DNA of 64,000 bases from Oxalobacteraceae bacterium AB_14 (GTDB lineage Bacteria; Pseudomonadota; Gammaproteobacteria; Burkholderiales; Burkholderiaceae_D), in the NCBI GenBank assembly GCA_000381565.1, contig KB906724.1:3060674-3124673 (forward strand), in the 5' to 3' direction. Each line of letters begins with the position of its first letter. The first letter of the stretch is position 1. Positions 1 to 8,590 of the stretch are shown in pieces. The position numbers and the translations under genes were made by a program. The notes beneath the pieces were generated by a model. The model was given only the letters and a program-made list of their open reading frames with translations, did no database searches and had not been told where the DNA came from.

Positions 1-1196
1 TCCATCATCAGCACGAACACGGTTTCCTCGCGCTTGGCGGCATTGGCCAGCGCGTCGTTCAACAGCAGCACGAACTGCGCGCGGTTCGGCAGGTTGGTCA
101 GCGTGTCCCAGTACGCCAGGCGGCGGATCTCCTGTTCGCGCTTGGCGATCCCCTCGCGCATGGCGTCGAACGCGTGGGCCAGCGCGCCGATTTCGTCTTC
201 GCGGCTGGTATCGATCTGGCCTTTGTAATCGCCCTGCTCCAGGCGTCTGGCGGTGACGGCCAGCTCGCTGATCGGCTGGGCGATGCGCTTGGCGGTGAAC
301 ACGATGGCCAGCGCCGAGACCAGGATGCCGCCCAGCGTCAGGCCGATCAGCCAGCGCTCAAGACGGCTGTATTCCGCTGTCGCCTCGTCGATCGAGCGGG
401 CCAGCAGGACGTTGGCGGTCTGGCCGCCATCCCGGCCGATCGCCAGCAGGCGCGCGCTGTACTGGCCGGCCGACAGCGACAGGTCGAACGGGCCGACCGG
501 GGTGCCGGGCAAGGCTTGCAGCTGCGCCACCACGCTCTGCGTCACCGGGCCGGCGAAGGTCGAGCCCACGGCCAGCCATTTGCCTTGCGCGTCACGGGTC
601 AGCACGGCGGTATCGAGCGCGCTGATTTCGCGCATGTCGCCGGCCAGCTGGCGGTCGATCGGGAAGGTCATGACGATCCAGCCTATCGTCCGCGGCGCCA
701 GGATGGGCATGACGACGATCTGGTAAGGCCGGTGTTCGACGATGGCGATGCCGCTGGCGCCCACCGAGGACTCGGCGGCATCGAGCATGCCGGCCACCTG
801 CTGCTCCAGCGCGGCCGCCTGGCCGTTGTTGGTGGCGACACTGATCTTGCGGTCGGCGCTGATCAGCATCGACAGCGAAGCCTTGATGCGCTTGCCGCTG
901 TTGTCCAGCGCGGACAGGATGGTGCCGCGATCGTTCTCGTCGTTGTTGCCGATGGTGGCCACAAAAGCGGTATCGCGCGCCAGCAGACGGGCGCCGAAGC
1001 GCAGGTTCTGCGCGTTCTGCTCCAGCAGGCGGCGGAACACCTTGGCGCCGTTGCCCAGCTCGCTGCTGATGGACAGGCGCGCATTGTTGTCGATGCCGCG
1101 CTGTATCACCAGCAGGCCGATCACCTGCACCGCCACGATCAACACCAGGAACAGTGTGACGATCCGGCTCTCCAGGCTGCGGAAGCGCATGCGCAT
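1..1196 (-). CDS. Membrane sensor diguanylate cyclase (Cache-HAMP-GGDEF), 3' end cut by the window edge
   Basis: About 398 codons are visible and the reading frame runs off the left edge. Residues 11-32 form a first membrane segment, followed by a roughly 250-residue extracytoplasmic region of double-Cache type, a second membrane segment near 282-302, a HAMP linker, and the beginning of a GGDEF domain with the signature DTLTNLPNRAQF near residue 362. The catalytic GGDEF motif and any EAL domain lie outside the window. The expected role is to sense a periplasmic signal and make cyclic di-GMP in the cytoplasm. Two ATGs lie six bases apart (1196 and 1190); either could be the start. The gene follows the cupredoxin-like gene on the same strand after 14 bases, so the two are probably co-transcribed and the copper-type protein may supply or modulate the signal (inference). 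Confidence 0.88.
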   Translation of the reverse strand, partial: MRMRFRSLESRIVTLFLVLIVAVQVIGLLVIQRGIDNNARLSISSELGNGAKVFRRLLEQNAQNLRFGARLLARDTAFVATIGNNDENDRGTILSALDNSGKRIKASLSMLISADRKISVATNNGQAAALEQQVAGMLDAAESSVGASGIAIVEHRPYQIVVMPILAPRTIGWIVMTFPIDRQLAGDMREISALDTAVLTRDAQGKWLAVGSTFAGPVTQSVVAQLQALPGTPVGPFDLSLSAGQYSARLLAIGRDGGQTANVLLARSIDEATAEYSRLERWLIGLTLGGILVSALAIVFTAKRIAQPISELAVTARRLEQGDYKGQIDTSREDEIGALAHAFDAMREGIAKREQEIRRLAYWDTLTNLPNRAQFVLLLNDALANAAKREETVFVLMM

Positions 1197-1210
1197 GCTC
1201 GGGCTTTCCC

Positions 1211-1855
1211 TTAAAGAGTGGACGACGACGGGTCGTCGGCCACAACCGGTTTCATCGGCAGCCTGAAGGCGGCGCTGGCCGGCGCTTCGCCCGCCTTCAC
1301 CGTCACCATCTGCTCGGGCGTGGCGCCGCCGACCGTGTTGTAGTGCCAGGCCTTGACCACGTATGTGCCGCCGGCCGGCAATTCGATGCGGGCGGCGCCG
1401 GCGGCGTCGGTCTTGGCGAAGTACGGCGTATCGACAATCTTGACATAGGCCAGCATTTTGTCATGGATGTTACAACCGAGCACGACCGTGCCGGCCTTGT
1501 CGAACACCTGCGGGGTGGCCGACTGGCCGGAGTACAGTTTCTGGTCGAACTTGTGGGCCGGCGAGAACGAATAGATGTGGTGCCTGACCTTGTCGTTGTT
1601 CGGAAAGAAGATCTTGGCGCCGGTCTGGACCACGCTGACCAGGGGCATGAATTTCAGCCCCTTCTGCTCGATTTCCGCCGTGGCCGGCGCCCGCCCGCTG
1701 GCCGCGCCACTTTCCGGCTCGACATAGACCACGGTGTCGGCCAGCGCCTTGCCGCCGGCATCCTGCACCTGCACCGTGATGCCGGTGGCGCCGGCGCTCG
1801 CCGCGCTCAGCAACAGCAAGGTGGACAGGGTCTGGCGGGTGGCGTGACGGTACAT
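1211..1855 (-). CDS. Exported cupredoxin-like protein (methylamine utilization protein family)
   Basis: A 214-residue protein with an N-terminal signal peptide ending near SAGATG. The middle carries a plastocyanin-like fold with the four classical type I copper ligands in order: a His in NDKVRHHIY, then Cys, His and Met in GCNIHDKML. A C-terminal segment (AGAARIELPAGGTYVVKAWH) resembles a carboxypeptidase-regulatory/transthyretin-like strand. Relatives are annotated as methylamine utilization proteins, but no methylamine dehydrogenase gene is here, so that name should not be read as a function. The start is placed at MYRHATRQ because it gives a clean signal peptide; upstream in-frame codons are hydrophilic. 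It is directly followed by the sensor cyclase gene, suggesting a redox- or copper-linked input. Periplasmic copper binding is inferred from the ligands. Confidence 0.82.
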   Translation of the reverse strand: MYRHATRQTLSTLLLLSAASAGATGITVQVQDAGGKALADTVVYVEPESGAASGRAPATAEIEQKGLKFMPLVSVVQTGAKIFFPNNDKVRHHIYSFSPAHKFDQKLYSGQSATPQVFDKAGTVVLGCNIHDKMLAYVKIVDTPYFAKTDAAGAARIELPAGGTYVVKAWHYNTVGGATPEQMVTVKAGEAPASAAFRLPMKPVVADDPSSSTL

Positions 1856-2029
1856 GGATAGCCTGATCTCGAGGAAACGATGGTTGGTCAAATTAGATTG
1901 TAGCGCGTGGGCAATAGTCTACGGCACGGTTTTTCGCAGTTTGTCGCGAATTATTTCCGCAGGTCATCACACAGTCACAAAAGGCAATTAACATTGCGCG
2001 GTTAAACCGACCTTTGGCAAGCATTCACC

Positions 2030-3850
2030 GTGAATTCCGTCCTCAGCCCCAATATCCTCTATCTTCCGCCCAGGGCCGAGGACGAGGAGGCAGTGTTGCG
2101 CGCCCATCTGTACGAGATCCTGGCGCGCCGCCAGCTGAGCGCGCTGTTCCAGCCAATTGTACACATGCAGAGCGGTGAAATCATCGCGTATGAGGGTTTG
2201 ATACGGGGGCCGTCCGACAGTCCCCTGCACGCGCCGATGAATCTGTTCAAGGTGGCGCGCGCCAACGGCTTGACGGTCGAGGTCGAGCACCTGTGCCGGC
2301 GGGTGGTGCTGGAGCGCTTTGCCGAGCTTGGGCTGCCCGGCAAGCTGTTCCTCAACGTCAGCCCGGAATGCCTGCTGCAACGCGACGCGCCGCACGGCGA
2401 GACGCTGGGATACATCCACCAGATCGGCATCAACCCGGACCGCGTCATCATCGAGCTGACCGAAAACCAGCCGACCTACGACTACGAACTGATGCGCGAA
2501 GCGGTGCTGCATTACCGTAACATGGGCTTCCAGATCGCCATCGACGACCTCGGCGAAGGCTTCTCCAGCCTGCGGCTGTGGTCGGAGCTGCGGCCCGAGT
2601 ATGTCAAGATCGACATGCATTTCATCCAGGGCATCAACCACGATCCGGTCAAGTTGCAGTTCGTGCGCTCGATCCAGGAGATCGCCGAGAAGTCCAACAC
2701 GCTGGTGATCGCCGAGGGCATCGAGACCCAGGCCGAGCTGCTGGTGCTGCGCGATGTCGGCGTCGCCTTCGGCCAGGGCTACCATCTGGGCCGGCCGCAC
2801 GCCCAGCCGGCGCGCGCCGCGCCGGCCGAGGTGGTCAAGGCGCTGGCCCGCAACGGCGTTGCGGTCTATCCGCAGCGCGGCGCGGAAAGGAACGGCGCCA
2901 GCATCTACAAGCTGCTGCACCAGACCGACTCGGTGCCGTCCAGCATGAACAACAACGAGCTGTACAATATCTTCGTGCGCCATCCCAAGCTGCTGATCGT
3001 CCCGGTGGTGGACGACGGCGTGCCGCTGGGCCTGGTCAGCCGCTTCGACATGATCGAGCACTTCGCCCGCCCCTACCAGCGCGAGCTGTACGGCAAGAAA
3101 TCGTGCAAGCAGTTCATGGACAGCAATGCGCTGGTCGCCGACAAGGACACCAGCCTGCAAGACCTGAGCTTCCGCATGATACAGGCCGACGCCCAGCAGC
3201 TGTTCAACGGCTTCATCATCACCGACCAGGGGCGCTACCTGGGCATGGGCACGGGCCACGACCTGATGCGCGAGATCACGCAGATGCAGATCAACGCCGC
3301 GCGCTACGCCAATCCGCTGACCCAGCTGCCGGGCAATGTGCCGATCAACGAGCATATCGACCGCCTGCTGGAAAGCGGCACGCGGTTCTGGGTCTGCTAT
3401 TTCGACCTTGACCATTTCAAGCCGTTCAACGATGTCTACGGCTACCGCCGCGGCGACGACGTGATCCAGCTGACCGGCCGCCTGCTCAGCGAACGCACCG
3501 ACGCCGACCGCGACTTCGTCGGCCACATCGGCGGCGACGACTTCATGATCCTGTTCCAGAGCGAAGACTGGGAGGCCCGCTGCAAACGCATCCTGGAGGA
3601 GTTCGAGCGGCAGGTGCAGGATTTCTACAGCATCGAAGACCGCGAGCGCGGCGGCTACATCAGCGAAGACCGCCAGGGCAAGAAAGTGTTTTACTCGCTG
3701 ATGAGCTTGTCCATCGGCGCGATCCGCGTCGAACCCCGCCAGTACTACACGCACCACCAGATCGCCACCGCCGCGACGGAATCGAAGCGACAAGCCAAGA
3801 AGATCCACGGCAACAGCCTGTTCGTCGACCGCCGCCAACAAGCCAACTGA
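2030..3850 (+). CDS. EAL-CBS-GGDEF cyclic di-GMP protein
   Basis: A 606-residue cytoplasmic protein. EAL domain (about 30-265): the motif reads EGLIR with the metal-binding Glu at residue 55; further conserved residues are visible in LNVSPE, ELTENQ, AIDDLGEGFSS, VKID and IAEGIET, so phosphodiesterase activity is plausible. A central region (about 305-420) fits a CBS pair, a likely nucleotide-sensing module. The C-terminal GGDEF domain (about 430-600) has GGDDF at residues 501-505 in place of GGDEF, a change in the catalytic signature that may make it a regulatory GTP-binding domain rather than a cyclase. There are no membrane segments. The start is GTG at 2030 with a poor ribosome site. The gene is divergent from the cupredoxin gene and convergent with the Sel1 gene (5 bases apart). 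Confidence 0.92.
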   Translation: MNSVLSPNILYLPPRAEDEEAVLRAHLYEILARRQLSALFQPIVHMQSGEIIAYEGLIRGPSDSPLHAPMNLFKVARANGLTVEVEHLCRRVVLERFAELGLPGKLFLNVSPECLLQRDAPHGETLGYIHQIGINPDRVIIELTENQPTYDYELMREAVLHYRNMGFQIAIDDLGEGFSSLRLWSELRPEYVKIDMHFIQGINHDPVKLQFVRSIQEIAEKSNTLVIAEGIETQAELLVLRDVGVAFGQGYHLGRPHAQPARAAPAEVVKALARNGVAVYPQRGAERNGASIYKLLHQTDSVPSSMNNNELYNIFVRHPKLLIVPVVDDGVPLGLVSRFDMIEHFARPYQRELYGKKSCKQFMDSNALVADKDTSLQDLSFRMIQADAQQLFNGFIITDQGRYLGMGTGHDLMREITQMQINAARYANPLTQLPGNVPINEHIDRLLESGTRFWVCYFDLDHFKPFNDVYGYRRGDDVIQLTGRLLSERTDADRDFVGHIGGDDFMILFQSEDWEARCKRILEEFERQVQDFYSIEDRERGGYISEDRQGKKVFYSLMSLSIGAIRVEPRQYYTHHQIATAATESKRQAKKIHGNSLFVDRRQQAN

Positions 3851-3855
3851 GCGAT

Positions 3856-5241
3856 TCAAGCCGGACGCACCTGCGTCGCATGGGCGGCCCGCCAGCGGCG
3901 CGCCTCTTCGTTGGCCGCCTCCATTGCCTGCGGCGTCAGGTCCAGGTCGGATTTCTTGCGGTTGCTGGCCGCCGCCAGTTCGCTGGCCTCGGCGGCCAGG
4001 GTCAGCCACATGCAGGATGTTTCATCGTCGCGCGCCACCCCGCGCCCGCTGCCATACATGCCGCCCAGGTTGAACTGCGCCAGCGCATGGCCCTGCTCGG
4101 CCGCCTTGCCGTACCAGCTCACAGCCAGCTCCTCGTCGCGCGCCACGCCCAGGCCGTTGGCGTACATCACGCCGAGATTGTTCTGCGCGCTGGCGTCGCC
4201 CTGTTCGGCCGCGCAGCGATACCAGGCCACCGCCCGCGCCTCGTCCTTGGCCACGCCGTGGCCGTTGGCGTACATCACGCCGACATTGAACTGGGCATTC
4301 GGCGCCCCCTGCTCGGCCGCCAGGCGGTACCATTCCAGCGCCCGCTGTTCGTCGCGCGCCACGCCGCGCCCGCGCGCGTACATGCCGCCGAGGTTGTACT
4401 GCGCCAGCACATGGCCGGACTCGGCGGCGCGGCGATACCAGCTGAAGGCCAGCTCGTCGTCGCGGTCCACGCCCTTGCCGTTGGCCAGCATGATGCCGAG
4501 ATTGAATTGCGCGTCGGCGTCTTCCTGTTCCGCCGCCCGCAACAGCCAGGCGTAGGCACGCAATTGGTCGGCCGCCACGCCCTGCCCCTCGGCATAGGCC
4601 ACGCCCACCAGCCGCTGCGCGACGGCGCAGCCCTGTGCGGCGGCCTGCCGGAACCAGGCCAGCGCCTGCCCGTCGCTGCGCGCCACACCGTGGCCGTGCT
4701 TGTACATCAAACCGAGATTGAGCTGGGCGCTGGCATCGTTTTGCAGCGCCGCCTTGCGGAACCAGGCCAGGGCCAGCGGATAGTTGCGGCGCACGCCGTG
4801 GCCGTGCACATAGGCCTCGCCCAGCAAAGTCTGCGCGCTGGCGACACCCTGCTCGGAGGCGCGGTAGAACCACGACAAGGCGGTTTCGTCGTTGCGCGCC
4901 ACGCCGCGCCCCTTCTTGTACATCTGCCCGAGATTTTGCTGGGCCGAGACCTCGCCCTGCAGGGCCGCCGCGCGAAACCAGCGCACCGCCTCCTGGTCGT
5001 TATGGGCGACGCCACGGCCGTTGAAGTACATCACGCCCAGGTGATTCTGCGCGAACGCCAGCCCCTGCCGGGCCGCCTTGGACATCCAGTAGAAGGCGCG
5101 GACCTCGTCGCGCGCCACATCCTGCCCCTTTTTATAGACCAGGCCCAGATTGAACTGGGCGTAGGGATTGCCGCGCTCGGCCGCCTCCCGGTACCATAGA
5201 AAAGTGTCGTAAGCTGCCCTCGCCGAGCTTTGATTCTTCAT
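3856..5241 (-). CDS. Sel1-repeat protein (11 tandem repeats)
   Basis: A 461-residue protein made almost entirely of eleven consecutive 36-residue Sel1-like units of the pattern AQxNLGxMYxxGxGVAxD...AxxWYxxAAEQG, covering roughly residues 23-420. Sel1 repeats build alpha-helical superhelices used as protein-binding scaffolds, often linked to signalling or envelope stress. No signal peptide or membrane segment is seen, so a cytoplasmic location is likely. An AGAGG ribosome site precedes the ATG. It lies downstream of the metal-uptake operon on the same strand, about 100 bases after the permease gene, with two inverted repeats in the gap. The partner is unknown. Confidence 0.9.
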   Translation of the reverse strand: MKNQSSARAAYDTFLWYREAAERGNPYAQFNLGLVYKKGQDVARDEVRAFYWMSKAARQGLAFAQNHLGVMYFNGRGVAHNDQEAVRWFRAAALQGEVSAQQNLGQMYKKGRGVARNDETALSWFYRASEQGVASAQTLLGEAYVHGHGVRRNYPLALAWFRKAALQNDASAQLNLGLMYKHGHGVARSDGQALAWFRQAAAQGCAVAQRLVGVAYAEGQGVAADQLRAYAWLLRAAEQEDADAQFNLGIMLANGKGVDRDDELAFSWYRRAAESGHVLAQYNLGGMYARGRGVARDEQRALEWYRLAAEQGAPNAQFNVGVMYANGHGVAKDEARAVAWYRCAAEQGDASAQNNLGVMYANGLGVARDEELAVSWYGKAAEQGHALAQFNLGGMYGSGRGVARDDETSCMWLTLAAEASELAAASNRKKSDLDLTPQAMEAANEEARRWRAAHATQVRPA

Positions 5242-5254
5242 GGTACACCTCTGG

Positions 5255-5275
5255 CCAACACCACAACAATGTTGG
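5255..5275. repeat. Short inverted repeat in the leader of the Sel1 gene
   Basis: CCAACA (5255-5260) and TGTTGG (5270-5275) form a perfect 6-bp inverted repeat separated by nine bases, 14-34 bases upstream of the Sel1 start codon. It could be a weak leader hairpin or a protein site. No known regulator consensus is recognised. Confidence 0.3.
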
Positions 5276-5332
5276 TTAAAGTGTAAAACGCGGCACCGGC
5301 TCGGGTTTGACTACGCTCAAACGAGTCATAGT

Positions 5333-5348
5333 GAAATGATATCGTTTC
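5333..5348. repeat. Near-perfect palindrome at the permease stop codon
   Basis: GAAATGATATCGTTTC is self-complementary at seven of eight base pairs (the fifth pair is T-G). It overlaps the stop codon of the metal permease gene and lies 92 bases upstream of the Sel1 start. The GAAATG...TTTC outline recalls metalloregulator (Zur-type) palindromes but is shorter than the usual Zur box, so the assignment is only a suggestion. Confidence 0.35.
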
Positions 5349-6130
5349 TAGTGATGGGCCACGCGCCGCGCGCCATTCGGTTTGGGGCCAAATGCGTAGA
5401 CGGCAATGGCTATTATCGTCAGGCACCAGACGATCAGGGCGCCCGACGGCAAGTCGTAGAGCGTCGACAAGACCAGGCCGCTGGCGTAGCCGGCGGCGCC
5501 GATCAGGTAGGCCAGCACCAGGCGTTTCTTGCCGACATAGTGGCGCACCGCCAGGCCGGGAACGATCAGGCTGGTGAACACCAGGTACACCCCCACCAGC
5601 TGCACCGAGGCCGTGACCGCCAGCGCGAAGATCAGGTAGAAACCCAGCCGGCTCAGGCGTTCCCGCAGGAAGAACAGCAAGCCGCAAATCACCACCGTGC
5701 CGATCGCCGGCAACAGCAGCTGCTCGTAGCGCACCCATAGAATCTGGCCGGCCAGCAGGTCCTGCAAATGCTCGCCGCCATGCGGGTTATGCGCCACCAG
5801 CAGCAGGCCGGCCGTCGCGGCCAGGATGAACATCACGCCGATCTGCGCTTCCTGCACTTCCGGCCAGCGTTTTTCAGTCCACGTCAGCAGCAGCGCGCCG
5901 AGCACGGCGGCGGCGGCGGCGGCGGCCTGCACGGCCCAGCTCTGCGGATCGAGCTCGGCGGCGCCGGCGACGATCACACCCAGCGCCGCGATCTGCGCGA
6001 TCGCCAGGTCGATAAACACGATGCCGCGTTTGAGCACCTGCGCGCCCAGCGGCACGTGGGTCAGCAGCACCAGCAGGCCGGCCAGCAGGGCCGGCAGGAT
6101 GATCATCAGATCAAGCATTTCCGCGTTCAT
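5348..6130 (-). CDS. Metal ABC transporter permease, ZnuB/TroC type
   Basis: A 260-residue, highly hydrophobic protein with about seven to eight membrane segments, starting MNAEMLDLMIILPALLAGLL, of the ABC-3 family that carries Zn2+ or Mn2+ across the inner membrane. Its ATG overlaps the TGA of the upstream binding-protein gene (ATGA, 6127-6130), so translation is coupled. The unusual point is that no ABC ATPase gene lies between the binding protein and the permease or directly downstream, where znuC would be expected; the ATPase must be encoded elsewhere. Whether zinc or manganese is the substrate cannot be settled from the sequence. Confidence 0.9.
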   Translation of the reverse strand: MNAEMLDLMIILPALLAGLLVLLTHVPLGAQVLKRGIVFIDLAIAQIAALGVIVAGAAELDPQSWAVQAAAAAAAVLGALLLTWTEKRWPEVQEAQIGVMFILAATAGLLLVAHNPHGGEHLQDLLAGQILWVRYEQLLLPAIGTVVICGLLFFLRERLSRLGFYLIFALAVTASVQLVGVYLVFTSLIVPGLAVRHYVGKKRLVLAYLIGAAGYASGLVLSTLYDLPSGALIVWCLTIIAIAVYAFGPKPNGARRVAHH

Positions 6131-7032
6131 TTATTAGCATCCATCAAGCGTTGTACAGTCGAATCGAACATGCCGAACAAGTCCTTGCTCTGGTCGTCGC
6201 CGCCGACGGAGAACGGCAGCACCACCGCCGGAATCTTCGCGTGCTCGGACAGCCATTGCGAAGCGCGGCCGTCCTGGTAGGCGGCGCGTATCACCATCTT
6301 GGCCGGGGCCCGCTGCAACTGCGACAGCAACTCGGACAAATGGGCGGCGCTCGGCTCCACGCCAGGCTTAGGTTCGAGCGTGCCAACCTGATGCAAGCCC
6401 AGCCAGCCCATCAGGTACTCCATGTTCTTGTGGTGTTCGACCACGGCCACGCCTTTCAATGGCGCAGCCTGCTTCTCCCACTTGAGCATGGCCGCATCCC
6501 AGCGCGCCGCGAAATCTTTCTGCCGCGCCTGATAGTAGGCGGCGTTGGCCGGGTCCAGCTCGGCCAGGCGCTTGGCCAGCGCCACGGCGACCAGCGCGAT
6601 ATTGTGCGGGTTCTGCTGGATGTGCGGATTGCCGGCGGCGTGCACATCGCCCTCGCTGCGGTCGACCTTGCCCGGCACATCGAGACGCGGCACGTAGGCG
6701 CCCGCCTCGAAGTTGCCCGGCTGGCCGGCGGCGATCTTGCTGTTGCCCGATTGCTGCACCAGCACCGGCAGCCAGCCCACTTCCAGTTCCAGCCCGGTGC
6801 ACACCAGCAGCTTGGCGTTGCGCGTGCGCGCGATCAGGCTCGGCCGCGCTTCGATGCGGTGCGGGTCTTGCAGCGCGTTGGTGGCGCTGGAGACCTTGAC
6901 CTTGTCGCCGCCGAGTTCGTTGGTCAGCGCTTCCCATTCCGGCTCGCAGGCCAGTACCTTGATGGCGGCGTGCGCCGAGGTGGCCGCTACGCAGGCCGCG
7001 GCGACCAGCAGATGTTTGAGTGTGCGTTTCAT
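6127..7032 (-). CDS. Metal-binding periplasmic protein, ZnuA/TroA type
   Basis: A 301-residue cluster 9 (TroA-like) binding protein with a signal peptide (MKRTLKHLLVAAACVAATSAHA). The usual metal ligands are visible: His in LQDPHRIEARPS, His in GNPHIQQNP, His in VVEHHKNMEYL, and an acidic residue in the C-terminal GGDDQSKD segment. The His-rich loop found in many zinc-specific ZnuA proteins is missing, so manganese remains possible. A GGAG ribosome site precedes the ATG. The gene is the third in the order small Cys/His protein, porin, binding protein, permease, and is coupled to the permease by a 4-base overlap. Confidence 0.9.
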   Translation of the reverse strand: MKRTLKHLLVAAACVAATSAHAAIKVLACEPEWEALTNELGGDKVKVSSATNALQDPHRIEARPSLIARTRNAKLLVCTGLELEVGWLPVLVQQSGNSKIAAGQPGNFEAGAYVPRLDVPGKVDRSEGDVHAAGNPHIQQNPHNIALVAVALAKRLAELDPANAAYYQARQKDFAARWDAAMLKWEKQAAPLKGVAVVEHHKNMEYLMGWLGLHQVGTLEPKPGVEPSAAHLSELLSQLQRAPAKMVIRAAYQDGRASQWLSEHAKIPAVVLPFSVGGDDQSKDLFGMFDSTVQRLMDANK

Positions 7033-7042
7033 GCCTGCTCCT

Positions 7043-8515
7043 TTAGAACGAGTGGGCAGCGTGCGTGCCCAGGCTCATGATGTATTGAAGGAAAATCTGG
7101 TTGTCGGTGACACCGGGACGGGACTGGTCGCGCGCCAGCTGCAAGCGCAGGCGCGAGAATTCGGACGGGCTGTAATCGATCATGAAACTGCTGCGCGACG
7201 GGTTGTAGGCTTCGAGGATGGGCAGCTTGGCCCAGGCCAGAGCGCCGCTGTCGATCAGGCCGATGCGCTGCGAGCCGGACGACAGCCGGTCGTAGCGCAG
7301 GCCGGCGCGCCAGGTCGGCATGAACTGGTAGACGCCCTGCAGATACCAGCCCGACTGCACGCTGCGGTAGCCGCCGCTGGCCGCCGCGTCGGTCTCGAGC
7401 GCGTAGTCCAGCGTGCCGCTTTCCTTGCGGCGGAAATACTCGCCCTGCAGCTTGAAGTTGGTGTTGGTCGGGTTGCCGTTCGGCGCCCATTTGTAGATGG
7501 CGTCGGCGATCCACATGTTCGACTTGCCGCTGAAGCTGTTGCTCACGCCCTGGTCCTGGTAGGCGCGCTGCTCGGCGCCGGTGTGCAGGTAGGACACCCC
7601 CGCGCGGTAGCTGGACGAGTTGCCGATGTCGTCGCCAAGGTGGGCGAACACGCTGACGGCGCCGGCGCCGTTCTTGTTGCGGTCGTTGCCTGGGAAGGCC
7701 GTGCCGTTGCCGGCTTCCATGCCGACTTCCAGGAACTGGTCGAGCGGCGCCAGCCACTTGGCTTGCACGCCGTCCGGCTTGTACTGGCCGCCGAGGAAGG
7801 CCTGATACGCCAGCGGCGCGTCGACAAAGTCCCAGGTGTGGGCGTGCTGCCCGTTCAGATAGCCGATCGACGACAGGAAGCGGCCGGCCTTGAGGTTCAG
7901 GCCGTTCTCCATGGCGCGCGTCTGGACAAACGCTTCTTCAACACTGACTTCATTCTCGCCGCTCAGCGAAAAGGTCAGTTGGCCGGCGAACTGCGGGTCG
8001 ATATTGGCCGCCATGGTCAACTCGGATTCGCCCAGGTTGAAGCCGCGCTTGCCCGGACCAAGCTCGCCGCCGCTCGGCGCGAAGCCTTGCAGGCGGTATT
8101 GGCTCGGGTCCTGTTTCAGGTTTTGCAGCGTGCCGCCGAGTATCATCGAGATGTTCGGATTGAACAGATTGCTGGCCGGGCTGGCGCCGCCGGCCGGCGC
8201 CGCGCTGGCAGGCGCGGCCGGCGTTTCGACATAGGCAGCCACCGGCGCGGCGGCCGCGGCCGGCGCCGAAGCCGCCGGCGCCGGCGCCGCCGCACCGATC
8301 GCCGCGATCTGCGCCTTGGCGGCGGCGTTGTCAGCCTGCGCCTGCTGCAAGCGCTGCTCCATCGCCTGCAAGCGCGCCTCGTAGGCCTGTTTCATCTGGC
8401 GGATCTCCGCGCGGATTTCAGCCAGTTCCTTCTGTTCCTTTTTATCTGCGGCATAGGCCTGCGGGGCCGCCGCGGCCACGCTCAGGGCGGCCATCATCAC
8501 TTTGTGTTTCAACAT
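7043..8515 (-). CDS. Outer-membrane porin of the metal-uptake operon
   Basis: A 490-residue protein with a signal peptide (cleavage near QAYAAD), a periplasmic coiled coil (about 25-70, EQKELAEIRAEIRQMKQAYE...), an Ala/Pro-rich linker (about 75-125) and a C-terminal beta-barrel with alternating amphipathic strands that ends in an aromatic residue (HSF), as outer-membrane proteins do. The layout resembles phosphate-selective or zinc-operon porins: the coiled coil may trimerise and reach towards peptidoglycan. Its position ten bases before the metal-binding protein gene suggests it lets metal or a metal complex enter the periplasm (inference). An AGGA ribosome site precedes the ATG. Confidence 0.85.
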   Translation of the reverse strand: MLKHKVMMAALSVAAAAPQAYAADKKEQKELAEIRAEIRQMKQAYEARLQAMEQRLQQAQADNAAAKAQIAAIGAAAPAPAASAPAAAAAPVAAYVETPAAPASAAPAGGASPASNLFNPNISMILGGTLQNLKQDPSQYRLQGFAPSGGELGPGKRGFNLGESELTMAANIDPQFAGQLTFSLSGENEVSVEEAFVQTRAMENGLNLKAGRFLSSIGYLNGQHAHTWDFVDAPLAYQAFLGGQYKPDGVQAKWLAPLDQFLEVGMEAGNGTAFPGNDRNKNGAGAVSVFAHLGDDIGNSSSYRAGVSYLHTGAEQRAYQDQGVSNSFSGKSNMWIADAIYKWAPNGNPTNTNFKLQGEYFRRKESGTLDYALETDAAASGGYRSVQSGWYLQGVYQFMPTWRAGLRYDRLSSGSQRIGLIDSGALAWAKLPILEAYNPSRSSFMIDYSPSEFSRLRLQLARDQSRPGVTDNQIFLQYIMSLGTHAAHSF

Positions 8516-8590
8516 GTCAAATCCTGTAGATAGCTACAATCAGCCGCCCCCCTGCGCGAACGGCAGCGGTGACGGATCAAGGGCGTGCGA

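Noticed and set aside
1988..4009. Minus-strand open frame opposite the EAL-CBS-GGDEF gene
   Set aside because: No domains, low-complexity Ala/Val/Leu/Gln composition; the plus-strand gene has all EAL residues.
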